Source: Agathobacter sp.
GTDB lineage: Bacteria; Bacillota; Clostridia; Lachnospirales; Lachnospiraceae
NCBI GenBank assembly: GCA_022775045.1
Contig: JALFLB010000051.1
Location: 1 to 64,000, forward strand
Length of the DNA stretch: 64,000 nucleotides
Direction of reading: 5' to 3'
The notes beneath the pieces were generated by a model. It saw nothing but the letters and a program-made list of their open reading frames with translations, was not told where the DNA came from and did not search any database. Each line of letters begins with the position of its first letter. The stretch's first letter is position 1. A program made the translations under genes and the position numbers. Of the stretch, positions 54,905-62,949 are shown in pieces.

Positions 54905-55892
54905 CACCTCCGCCACGGGAAATCACAATTTCACCTGCATCCTCAAGCTTACGAATTACACCGACAATCTTCTGCTGAGCCTCCTCAACATCCTTCATAC
55001 GAACAGGTCCCATATAATCCATATCTTCCTTAATCATAGCAGCCAGACGCTTGGAAAGATTCTTAAATACAACATTCTGAACTTCCTCCGTCGTATTCTT
55101 GAGGGCAAGCTCCAGATCTGCATTTTCCACATCACGCAGCACACGCTGAATTGCGCGATCGTCCAAAAGCAGAATATCCTCGAAAACGAACATCTTCTTG
55201 CGGATTTCGTCTGCAAGCTCCGGTTCTTCAATCTCAAGAGACTCCATAATATGTTTTTCTGTACCACGGTCTACATTGTTCAAAATACTTACAATTGCGT
55301 CAATACCGCCGACAATGGTGTAATCCTGATTTACAAGAGATGCCAGCTTTCGCTCAAGCACACTCTCTACTTCCTTGATCACATCCGGAGAAGTACGGTC
55401 CATCGTTGCAATACGTTTTGCTACATCCGCCTGCTTTTCCGGCGGCAATGCACCAAGCACCAAAGACGCCTGTGCCGGTGACAAATAAGAGAGAATCATC
55501 GCAATCGTCTGTGGGTGCTCATCCTGTATAAAATTTAGAAGCTGACTCGGATCTGTTTTCCGTACAAATTCAAACGGACGTACCTGCAATGATGCCGTCA
55601 GCTTGGCAATAACTCCCTGTGCCTTGTCATTGCCAAGCGCTTTTTCAAGAAGTTCCTTTGCATATCCAATACCGCCTTCTGCAATATACTGCTGTGCAAG
55701 ACATACCTGATAAAATTCCTCCAGCACATCCTCCTTCGTCTGAGGCGAAACGCTTCGTGTGTTAGCAATCTCAAGGGTCAGCTCTTCAATTTCATCCTCC
55801 TTCAGGTGCTTAAAGATGGTAGCTGCCTTCTCTGGTCCTAATGTGATCAAAAGAATCGCTGCCTTCTGTACTCCTGTGTAAGATTCACTCAT
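54888..55892 (-). CDS. fliG: Flagellar rotor protein FliG
   Basis: C-ring torque protein of 334 aa. N, middle and C domains are present: KAAILLITLGPEKAATIFKH at the start, DEHPQTIAMILSYLSPAQASL in the middle and FVFEDILLLDDRAIQRVLRD with charged torque residues at the C-terminus. It overlaps fliH by 17 bases. Confidence 0.98.
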   Translation of the reverse strand: MSESYTGVQKAAILLITLGPEKAATIFKHLKEDEIEELTLEIANTRSVSPQTKEDVLEEFYQVCLAQQYIAEGGIGYAKELLEKALGNDKAQGVIAKLTASLQVRPFEFVRKTDPSQLLNFIQDEHPQTIAMILSYLSPAQASLVLGALPPEKQADVAKRIATMDRTSPDVIKEVESVLERKLASLVNQDYTIVGGIDAIVSILNNVDRGTEKHIMESLEIEEPELADEIRKKMFVFEDILLLDDRAIQRVLRDVENADLELALKNTTEEVQNVVFKNLSKRLAAMIKEDMDYMGPVRMKDVEEAQQKIVGVIRKLEDAGEIVISRGGGDDIVV

Positions 55893-55895
55893 ACA

Positions 55896-57521
55896 TTACT
55901 CCCAATCCTCGTTCAGCCAGTTGCGGAGCAGAAGCGCTGCCGCACTTGGGTTTTCATCAACGAATTTTTCTATCAATAACCGGGTCTCCGACTTTTCTGA
56001 GTATCCGATATCTTCCAAATTCTCAGCTGCCGCATCTGCCGTCGATTCCAGCAAAGCCTCAACAGACAACTCTGGTTCCGGCTCTGTCTCCTTTTGTTTT
56101 CTCGTGCTGCGGAATACAACATATCCAAGTAGAGCAAAAATAAGAACTGCAAGAAGAATCTGAAGAATATCGGTCACACCGATTCCCTTCTTGCCGGACT
56201 CAACAAACTGTGGGCGCTCATAGCACACAAAGGAAATTTTATCTGTACTGATGCCTGTTGCCTGCGAAATCAGATTCAAATCATCCTGACTTACCTGAAC
56301 CTGCACCGGATCACTGTGCGCAGCCTTAAACTCTGCGAAGGTCGTTCCGTCCAGCTCTCCGGTTTTCTTCATTTCATCTTCATCATAAACGATCCATCTT
56401 GTGGCGGTAACCGCAATAGAACTGTTCTCCGGGTTCACTTCTCCACCACTGTTGGTTGTCTTGGAGGTCTTCTCATTCGGTGCATATGTTTCATCAAGCT
56501 TGGAAACACTCGAAGAAGACGGCTCACCATCCTCCGTCAGATATGTTGGTGTATCATCATTAGAGTCGGTTCCCGGCACTGCGGCCTGACCGCCGGTTGC
56601 CTCAGCATTATACTCTGACTTTGTCAGAGGTTCACCCTGATCCTGCCCATCATTATGCCAATACTCATGAGTTGCCGTCTCAACCTGATCAAAATTCACA
56701 TCAAGATTAGTCACTGCCTGCACATTGGAATACATTCCGGATTCCACAAGCATATTCTCAACCTTGGTTTCCATCATATTCTGCAGTTTCTGGGTCGTAT
56801 CCAGCTTCGAAGATAAAATGGCAGCATCTGAATCCTGATCTGCACCCGAATACAAAATCTTAGAGGTCTTCTGATCCAGAATTGTAATCTTTTCCGTCGA
56901 ATCATTTCCAAGAGCTGTAGCCACAAGACGGGCAACGGAATACGCCTGATTGCTGTCCATATCACCGGTCAGTTCCAGAGAAACGCTCGCCGAACTTTCC
57001 TGCATCCGGGAAATCAAAGTTCCATCATCGGTCGGAATATCCAAAGTCACCTTTGCTGACGCAATCAGATCATTTGCTGCAAGAGCCTCCTCCATCTTTG
57101 TCTCCAGATAAGCCTTGTAAAGTTTCTGCTTATCCGCTTCCGTCGTGGAAAAGCCACCGCCAACCACATCGTTGATATCAGCCTTGGTCAGGTCAAATCC
57201 CATTGTCGCGATATCATTCGATCCGAGCAGCATATTGGCTGCATTCTCATCATCTTTATTAACTTCAAAGTGTGTCGTATTCGTCACCTTATAACGAATG
57301 CTTCCATCACTGTCAAGCAACTCCTTCACCTGACTGGCCTGCTTGGTATTCTCACAATCAATCAGTGTTGTATAAGTCGGTCTCGAAACCACAACACTTA
57401 AAATTACCAGTGCCAGAATAACCACTGCCGTCAGACTTATCATCAATGTTTTCTGCTTGGTATTAAACTTTTTCCACCACTCAGTCACACGGCTGAGTAT
57501 TTTCTGTACCTGTTCTGGCAT
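55896..57521 (-). CDS. fliF: Flagellar MS-ring protein FliF
   Basis: Membrane ring scaffold of 541 aa. Two membrane helices flank a large extracytoplasmic part: one near 27-48, the other near 452-472. YscJ-like domain features are KLYKAYLETKMEEALAAND and SAKVTLDIPTDD. The cytoplasmic tail ends with RNWLNEDWE, the FliG-binding end. Confidence 0.97.
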   Translation of the reverse strand: MPEQVQKILSRVTEWWKKFNTKQKTLMISLTAVVILALVILSVVVSRPTYTTLIDCENTKQASQVKELLDSDGSIRYKVTNTTHFEVNKDDENAANMLLGSNDIATMGFDLTKADINDVVGGGFSTTEADKQKLYKAYLETKMEEALAANDLIASAKVTLDIPTDDGTLISRMQESSASVSLELTGDMDSNQAYSVARLVATALGNDSTEKITILDQKTSKILYSGADQDSDAAILSSKLDTTQKLQNMMETKVENMLVESGMYSNVQAVTNLDVNFDQVETATHEYWHNDGQDQGEPLTKSEYNAEATGGQAAVPGTDSNDDTPTYLTEDGEPSSSSVSKLDETYAPNEKTSKTTNSGGEVNPENSSIAVTATRWIVYDEDEMKKTGELDGTTFAEFKAAHSDPVQVQVSQDDLNLISQATGISTDKISFVCYERPQFVESGKKGIGVTDILQILLAVLIFALLGYVVFRSTRKQKETEPEPELSVEALLESTADAAAENLEDIGYSEKSETRLLIEKFVDENPSAAALLLRNWLNEDWE

Positions 57522-57539
57522 GTTCTCTATCCTCGCTTA

Positions 57540-57851
57540 CTAAATTGACATCTGCATAATTTCTTTATAACCATCGATCAGCTTATCACGCACTGCAACG
57601 GTATACTGAAGTGCAATATTGGCCTTTGTTTCCGCCACCAGTAAATCATGTGGATTATCTGCTTCTCCCAAAGCAAACCGGACCTCCTCCGATTCTGCTT
57701 TCTTCTGCAATTCATTCGTTTCATCCACAGACTTCATTGCAGCCGAGAGAACTGAACTAAAGCTGTCATCCTCTCCCTCAATCAGATTGGTTTTCTGTGC
57801 AAATGTATTTAAATAATCAGAAGTCACACCTGATAACTGTGTTATATCCAT
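57540..57851 (-). CDS. fliE: Flagellar hook-basal body protein FliE
   Basis: Small rod adapter of 103 aa linking the MS ring to the rod. The C-terminal VAETKANIALQYTVAVRDKL stretch and the following DGYKEIMQM end are the family signature. The ATG at 57851 fits the GAGAGG site 9 bases upstream; an ATG at 57860 lies directly on it. Confidence 0.95.
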   Translation of the reverse strand: MDITQLSGVTSDYLNTFAQKTNLIEGEDDSFSSVLSAAMKSVDETNELQKKAESEEVRFALGEADNPHDLLVAETKANIALQYTVAVRDKLIDGYKEIMQMSI

Positions 57852-57898
57852 TGCTAACATCCTCTCTCAAATGATCTGTTTCAAGCTTCCGTCAGCCT

Positions 57899-58339
57899 CT
57901 ACTGGCCAATGGAAAGTCCTGTCTGAGCCATGCTCTTCGTTGCCTCAAAAGCCGTCGCATTTGCTTCATACGCGCGGGTAGCATCGATCAGGTTCGTCAT
58001 CTCCGTAACTGTGTTAACATTCGGATAAGAAACATAACCATTCTCATCTGCATCCGGATTTGACGGATCATACTCCATCACAAAATCTGTCTCCGTATCT
58101 TCTCTGACCGATGTCACCTTTACTCCGTTCCCAATGGCTGCATTTTTTGATGCAGAATAAAACTGGGAAAACGGTGTCACCGGTCGTTCTGCAAATGTCA
58201 CAATCTTGCGGCGGTACGGTCCCCCGCTCTCGGTCGATGTCGTGTTAACATTTGCAATATTCTCCGCAATGATATCGGTGCGGAACCGTTCTGCCGTCAT
58301 TCCTGACGCGCTGATATTAAATGCCTGAAACATTGCCAT
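57899..58339 (-). CDS. flgC: Flagellar rod protein FlgC
   Basis: Proximal rod subunit of 146 aa. FNISASGMTAERFRTDIIAE followed by NIANVNTT is the rod/hook N-terminal motif; the C-terminal helix has VTEMTNLIDATRAYEANATA. It sits between flgB and fliE. Confidence 0.97.
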   Translation of the reverse strand: MAMFQAFNISASGMTAERFRTDIIAENIANVNTTSTESGGPYRRKIVTFAERPVTPFSQFYSASKNAAIGNGVKVTSVREDTETDFVMEYDPSNPDADENGYVSYPNVNTVTEMTNLIDATRAYEANATAFEATKSMAQTGLSIGQ

Positions 58340-58353
58340 AAGTCTGTTCCCCC

Positions 58354-58743
58354 TTATTTAAGTACCGCTCTCATACGATTAAATTCATTGTTAATTGCCG
58401 CCGTAATTCCCTGATAGCGGATCTGTTCAGAAGCAAACTCTACTTCCTCTGTATCAATATCCACATTACTACCGTCTAAACGATATGAATAATTTGTCAA
58501 ATCTGTATATACAGCAGGCTCCAGGTTATCAAGATCCACCTGAGAAACTGTCGCATCAAGGGATTTCTGCTGACTGCCCAACAACTCATTTTTCAGTGTA
58601 CTCTCAAAATCCAGATCACGGCGCTTGTATCCGGGTGTATCTACATTGGCAATATTATTGGTAAGAATGTTCTCTCTCTGCCAGCTCGCATCCGCAGCCT
58701 TGTTCAACACATTCACATAGTTAAAAGCGTCTGTACTGAGCAT
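58354..58743 (-). CDS. flgB: Flagellar rod protein FlgB
   Basis: Proximal rod subunit of 129 aa and first gene of the fla/che cluster. ENILTNNIANVDTPGYKRRD is the family signature. The start is the ATG at 58743, 5 bases after GGAGG. A promoter lies about 45 bases upstream, after the codY terminator. Confidence 0.96.
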   Translation of the reverse strand: MLSTDAFNYVNVLNKAADASWQRENILTNNIANVDTPGYKRRDLDFESTLKNELLGSQQKSLDATVSQVDLDNLEPAVYTDLTNYSYRLDGSNVDIDTEEVEFASEQIRYQGITAAINNEFNRMRAVLK

Positions 58744-58787
58744 ATATGCCTCCTTCATCTAGTGTACCTAATTATTCTATCATACTA

Positions 58788-58815
58788 ATTATAGTATACT
58801 TCCATCAAATTACAA
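58788..58815 (-). promoter_or_regulatory. Sigma-A-like promoter of the fla/che operon
   Basis: On the minus strand TTGTAA (58810-58815), 16 bases and TATAAT (58788-58793), about 45 bases before the flgB ATG. An overlapping TTGATG with TATGAT, 18 apart, is also possible. I see no convincing CodY box here: the best match has about five mismatches of 15. Confidence 0.6.
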
Positions 58816-58850
58816 GTGCTTTTGTCAAAAAAAAGAGAAATAAAACAAAA

Positions 58851-58880
58851 AAGGGACCTATCTTCCCAAACAAGTCCCTT
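58851..58880 (-). terminator. Rho-independent terminator after codY
   Basis: AAGGGAC (58851-58857) and GTCCCTT (58874-58880), extended by a wobble pair, are followed on the minus strand by TTTTTTG. It lies 13 bases past the codY stop and separates codY from the flagellar operon. Confidence 0.75.
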
Positions 58881-58892
58881 TCCACAATTCAT

Positions 58893-59672
58893 TTATTTGT
58901 TATTCCTGCGCTTGAGTTCTTCCAATTCATCAAACACCACATCGTTTACAACCTTAATATAGGTTCCCTTCATACCGGATGAGCGCGACTCAATGACACC
59001 GGCACTCTCAAACTTGCGAAGTGCATTGACAATGACCGACCTTGTGATTCCCACACGATCCGCGATCTTGCTGGCCACCAAAATTCCCTCATTTCCATCC
59101 AGTTCCTCAAATATATGCGTGATTGCTTTCAGTTCCGAAAAAGACAACGTGCTGATAGCCGACTTCACAATTGCCACTTTTCTTGCCTCTTCTGCACTCT
59201 CCTCATTCACAGAACGCATCATCTCAAGTCCCACAACTGTTGTACCATACTCTGTCAGGATGATGTCATCAATATCATACTCCCTCTCGCTCCGATACTC
59301 AAAAAGCGTACCAAGCCGCTCTCCCGCAATATCGATTGGCGTAATGATTGCACGGTATCTGCGGGATTCCTCACCAAATCCCAACGTCTCGAGATTCACA
59401 TTCTCTTTTGTAGAAAGAATGCCAAGGAGGCGCTCATTGAGTTCCGCATCAATAAATCCACCAACTTCATCCACAATCAGCTCCTTCAATTCATCCACAC
59501 CATTGCAGACACTTGAGCCGAGAACCTTTCCTTTCTTACTGATAACAAGAATATTCGAATCCAGAATTCCGGTGAGTACCTCACATATATCGTTAAACAC
59601 CACTTTGGACGAATTATTGTTATGCAGCAACTTGTTTATTTTTCTGGTCTTGTCCAAAAGCTGAACACTCAT
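58893..59672 (-). CDS. codY: GTP- and branched-chain-amino-acid-sensing repressor CodY
   Basis: Global regulator of 259 aa. The N-terminal GAF domain (about 1-155) opens with LLDKTRKINKLLHNN. The C-terminal winged helix (about 190-255) has ILVASKIADRVGITRSVIVN and SSGMKGTYIKV. It represses nutrient-adaptation genes, and in B. subtilis the fla/che operon as well. Its promoter carries a near-consensus CodY box, so self-repression is likely. It stands next to flgB as in Bacillus. Confidence 0.98.
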   Translation of the reverse strand: MSVQLLDKTRKINKLLHNNNSSKVVFNDICEVLTGILDSNILVISKKGKVLGSSVCNGVDELKELIVDEVGGFIDAELNERLLGILSTKENVNLETLGFGEESRRYRAIITPIDIAGERLGTLFEYRSEREYDIDDIILTEYGTTVVGLEMMRSVNEESAEEARKVAIVKSAISTLSFSELKAITHIFEELDGNEGILVASKIADRVGITRSVIVNALRKFESAGVIESRSSGMKGTYIKVVNDVVFDELEELKRRNNK

Positions 59673-59725
59673 ACATTTCCTCCTGCCATCTAAAAACCTA
59701 TATCCTATAATTTCAATTCAGCATG

Positions 59726-59754
59726 AGTTTAACACTATTTTTCTGACAATTCAA
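59726..59754 (-). promoter_or_regulatory. codY promoter with overlapping CodY box
   Basis: On the minus strand TTGAAT (59749-59754), 17 bases and TAAACT (59726-59731). A CodY box at 59737-59751, ATTTTTCTGACAATT on the plus strand, matches the palindromic consensus AATTTTCWGAAAATT at 13 of 15 positions and lies between and over the promoter elements. This is the layout of a repressor site for autoregulation. Confidence 0.6.
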
Positions 59755-59773
59755 TATTTTTTGTAAAATAAAG

Positions 59774-61843
59774 TTATTTTTCTTTCACCTGTGTATAGCC
59801 GCAGTGCTCATCCGCACAGGCAAGCTTATTTCCCTTCTCCACCATATAACCGCCGCAACGAGGGCATTTTTCCGCAACCGGACGTCCCCAGCTCATAAAA
59901 TCACACTCCGGATAATCAATACAACCATAATACCGTCTTCCCTTGCGTGTCATCTTAATAACGACATCCTTTCCACACTTCGGACAGGCAACTCCAATCT
60001 TCTCGTAATATGGCTTGGTATTCCGGCACTCCGGAAATCCCGGACATGCAAGAAATTTCCCGTGCGGTCCATACTTGATGACCATGTTGCGCCCACATTC
60101 CTCACAGATTTCTTCTGTCACCTCGTCCTCAATGGTTATTTTCTCCAGTTCCTTCTCTGCCGCCTGTACTGCCTGCTCCAGATCCGGATAGAAATTTGAA
60201 ACAACTGTTTTCCAGTTGACTGCCCCTTCCGCCACACTGTCAAGAAGCGATTCCATATTGGCAGTAAAATGTTCATCCACAATAGACGGGAATGACTCCT
60301 TCATAATCGAATTCACAACTTCCCCAATTTCCGTCACATACAGATTCTTATTTTCCTTGGTAATATATCTGCGTGCAATGATTGTTGTAATGGTTGGAGA
60401 ATAGGTACTCGGTCGTCCGATTCCCAGTTCCTCAAGTGTCTTTACCAAAGATGCTTCCGTATAATGTGCGGGTGGCTGCGTAAAATGCTGCTTGGGGTCA
60501 AACTCCACCAGCGAAAGCTTTGTATCCTGATTAATGGATTTAAGCAGGACCTGCTTTCCTTCCTTATCCTCATCCGGCTCAGTATACACAGACATAAATC
60601 CTTCAAAAGCAATCTTTGAAGTTGAAACACGAAACGTGTAGTCTCCCACTCCGATATTGACTGCAGTTGTCTCGTAGAGCGCATTTGCCATCCGACTGGC
60701 TGCAAACCTCTTCCAGATCAGCTGATACAGCCTGAACTGATCACGACTTAACGATTCCTTAATCTCCGATGGAAGCCGATTGATATCCGTTGGACGGATT
60801 GCCTCATGGGCATCCTGAATTTTTGCATTGCTTTTCTTGCTTCCTTCACCGGCAGACAAATACTCATCCCCATAATTTTCATGAATGAATGCTCTTGCAG
60901 TCTCATCTGCCTCCTCAGAAATGCGGACAGAATCCGTACGCAGGTAGGTGATAATACCGACCGTTCCCTGACCTTTGATGTCCACACCCTCATAAAGCTG
61001 CTGCGCAATACGCATCGTCTTGGAGATTGGAAAATTTAGCACCTTTGATGCCTCCTGCTGCAGGGTACTCGTCGTAAATGGCAGAGGTGCTTTCTTTGTG
61101 CGTTCTCCCTTTTTGATACTTTTTATGACAAAATCCTGATTCTTCATTTCGTCCAGAACCTGATCCATCTGTTCCTGCGAATGAATTTCTATCTTTTCAC
61201 CTTTATAATCCGCAAGCTTTGCAATAATCGGTTTCTTCTCCCCTTCCGGAAGTAACGCTGCCTCAAGTGACCAGTACTCCTCAGGAATAAAAGCATCAAT
61301 CTCCGCTTCCCGGTCACAGACAATCCGCAGAGCAACCGACTGTACACGACCTGCACTTAAGCCTCTCTTCACTTTTGCCCAAAGAAGCGGGCTGATCCGG
61401 TAACCAACCATGCGGTCCAACATTCTTCTCGCCTGCTGTGCATCCACCAGGTCCATATCAATCTCCCGCGGATTCTTCAGTGATGCCTTGACTGCACTCT
61501 TCGTAATTTCATTAAAGCTGATACGACTGACATCCTTATCTTCCAATTTGAGAGCCTTGGTCAAATGCCAGGAAATCGCTTCTCCTTCACGGTCCGGGTC
61601 GGTTGCGAGATAGATCTTATCAGCCTTTTTCACTTCTTTACGCAACTTTGCAAGAATCTCTCCCTTGCCACGAATCGTAATATACTTGGGTTCGAAATCG
61701 TTCTCCGGGGAAAACCCCAGCTGACTCTTCGGCAGGTCACGCACGTGACCATTGGATGCCATTACTTCGTAATTCTTTCCCAGAAATTTTTTGATTGTCT
61801 TAACCTTCGCGGGTGACTCCACGATTACCAGATACTTTGCCAT
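59774..61843 (-). CDS. topA: DNA topoisomerase I (type IA)
   Basis: Relaxes negative supercoils (689 aa). The TOPRIM start is LVIVESPAKVKTIKKFLG, with acidic residues in ATDPDREGEAI. The catalytic Tyr sits in ITYLRTDSVRI. Three C-terminal zinc fingers are present: CEECGRNM...CPGFPEC, CPKCGKDV...CIDYPEC and CPRCGGYM...CADEHC. The first two are complete four-Cys sites. It lies between dprA and codY. Confidence 0.98.
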   Translation of the reverse strand: MAKYLVIVESPAKVKTIKKFLGKNYEVMASNGHVRDLPKSQLGFSPENDFEPKYITIRGKGEILAKLRKEVKKADKIYLATDPDREGEAISWHLTKALKLEDKDVSRISFNEITKSAVKASLKNPREIDMDLVDAQQARRMLDRMVGYRISPLLWAKVKRGLSAGRVQSVALRIVCDREAEIDAFIPEEYWSLEAALLPEGEKKPIIAKLADYKGEKIEIHSQEQMDQVLDEMKNQDFVIKSIKKGERTKKAPLPFTTSTLQQEASKVLNFPISKTMRIAQQLYEGVDIKGQGTVGIITYLRTDSVRISEEADETARAFIHENYGDEYLSAGEGSKKSNAKIQDAHEAIRPTDINRLPSEIKESLSRDQFRLYQLIWKRFAASRMANALYETTAVNIGVGDYTFRVSTSKIAFEGFMSVYTEPDEDKEGKQVLLKSINQDTKLSLVEFDPKQHFTQPPAHYTEASLVKTLEELGIGRPSTYSPTITTIIARRYITKENKNLYVTEIGEVVNSIMKESFPSIVDEHFTANMESLLDSVAEGAVNWKTVVSNFYPDLEQAVQAAEKELEKITIEDEVTEEICEECGRNMVIKYGPHGKFLACPGFPECRNTKPYYEKIGVACPKCGKDVVIKMTRKGRRYYGCIDYPECDFMSWGRPVAEKCPRCGGYMVEKGNKLACADEHCGYTQVKEK

Positions 61844-61866
61844 GCGGGTATGCTCCTTTATGTGAA

Positions 61867-62949
61867 TCAGATTGTTTTAATATAGAAATTCGGGATTGTT
61901 TCCCGAATGAATCCCTTATGTTCCAGGCGTTCAAGAATATCTAACAGTTCCGAAAGCCCCAAAGAGGTTTTCTCCACCATCGTTCCCAGTCCCACGGGAT
62001 AAAAATCGAATAAACTATACACCAACGTTTCATCTTTTTCAAGAAGATTTTTCCGAAAGTCCATCTGACACGCCAAATTTGAGGTGTCCAAACTGATTTC
62101 CTTTAAAAAATCCTCCACACTGGTTATAATACCTGCTCCCTGCTGAATCAGACTGTTACACCCCTGACTCAAGGGATCATTAATTCGCCCTGGCAGGGCA
62201 TATACCTCACGCCCCTGTTCCATCGCAAAATCCGCCGTAATCAAAGACCCGCTCTTTATCCGAGCCTCAATCACCACCGTATAATCCGAAAGACCTGCAA
62301 TAATTCGGTTTCTCTGTGGAAAAAGCACCGGAAGCGGCTTCGTCCCAGGGGGAAACTCCGAAAGGATTCCACCCTGCCTCTGCAGCTTATCATACAGATA
62401 GTCGTTGGATTTAGGATAACAAACGTCAACACCACACCCAAGCACAGCATAGCTTTTTCCTCCACCCGCCAGAGCCCCTCTGTGCCCATCCGCATCTATC
62501 CCCAGAGCCATCCCGCTTATTACATCCACCCCCGCCTCAGCGAGGGCATATGCCAGCTTCTCTGCAATCTGACCTCCATAAGCACTTCTGGTCCGCGCGC
62601 CAACAATTGCGACACGCTTTTGATCCTCTTTCGGAAGTTCTCCGAGATAATACAGACCATAGGGGGCCTGTACAATATAAGAAAGCTTTTTCGGATAAGA
62701 TGCATCCTCGAGCGACACAAAGCCAATACCACGTTCCTGGAGTTTCATCCATTCCTTCTCCAGATTCCAATTTTTCCTGCTCTCCAGAATTGCATCCACA
62801 TCCTCCCGTCCGATCCCCTCCACTCTGCTCAGTGTTCCCTCCGAAAGGCCATACAGTTCCTCCGCCGACGGACACACCTGCCGTATTTTTTTAATTTTTG
62901 CAGCAGTCATTCCTCTGATATTAGCCAACCAGTACGCATACATGCTCAT
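61867..62949 (-). CDS. dprA: DNA-processing protein DprA
   Basis: Loads RecA on incoming single-stranded DNA during transformation (360 aa). An N-terminal helix-hairpin-helix region (about 10-55) precedes the Rossmann-like domain with VAIVGARTRSAYGGQIA, SGMALGIDADGH and PQRNRIIAGLS. A C-terminal winged helix (about 300-355) follows. The ATG overlaps the comM stop (ATGA) and has GGAGG 6 bases upstream. Confidence 0.97.
   Translation of the reverse strand: MSMYAYWLANIRGMTAAKIKKIRQVCPSAEELYGLSEGTLSRVEGIGREDVDAILESRKNWNLEKEWMKLQERGIGFVSLEDASYPKKLSYIVQAPYGLYYLGELPKEDQKRVAIVGARTRSAYGGQIAEKLAYALAEAGVDVISGMALGIDADGHRGALAGGGKSYAVLGCGVDVCYPKSNDYLYDKLQRQGGILSEFPPGTKPLPVLFPQRNRIIAGLSDYTVVIEARIKSGSLITADFAMEQGREVYALPGRINDPLSQGCNSLIQQGAGIITSVEDFLKEISLDTSNLACQMDFRKNLLEKDETLVYSLFDFYPVGLGTMVEKTSLGLSELLDILERLEHKGFIRETIPNFYIKTI

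Noticed and set aside
58788-58830. Possible CodY box in front of flgB
   Set aside because: Best alignment has about five mismatches in 15, close to chance in AT-rich DNA.
58993-59664. A 223-codon plus-strand frame opposite codY
   Set aside because: Mirrors the codon pattern of codY, which is beyond doubt; Ser/Ile-rich with no domain.
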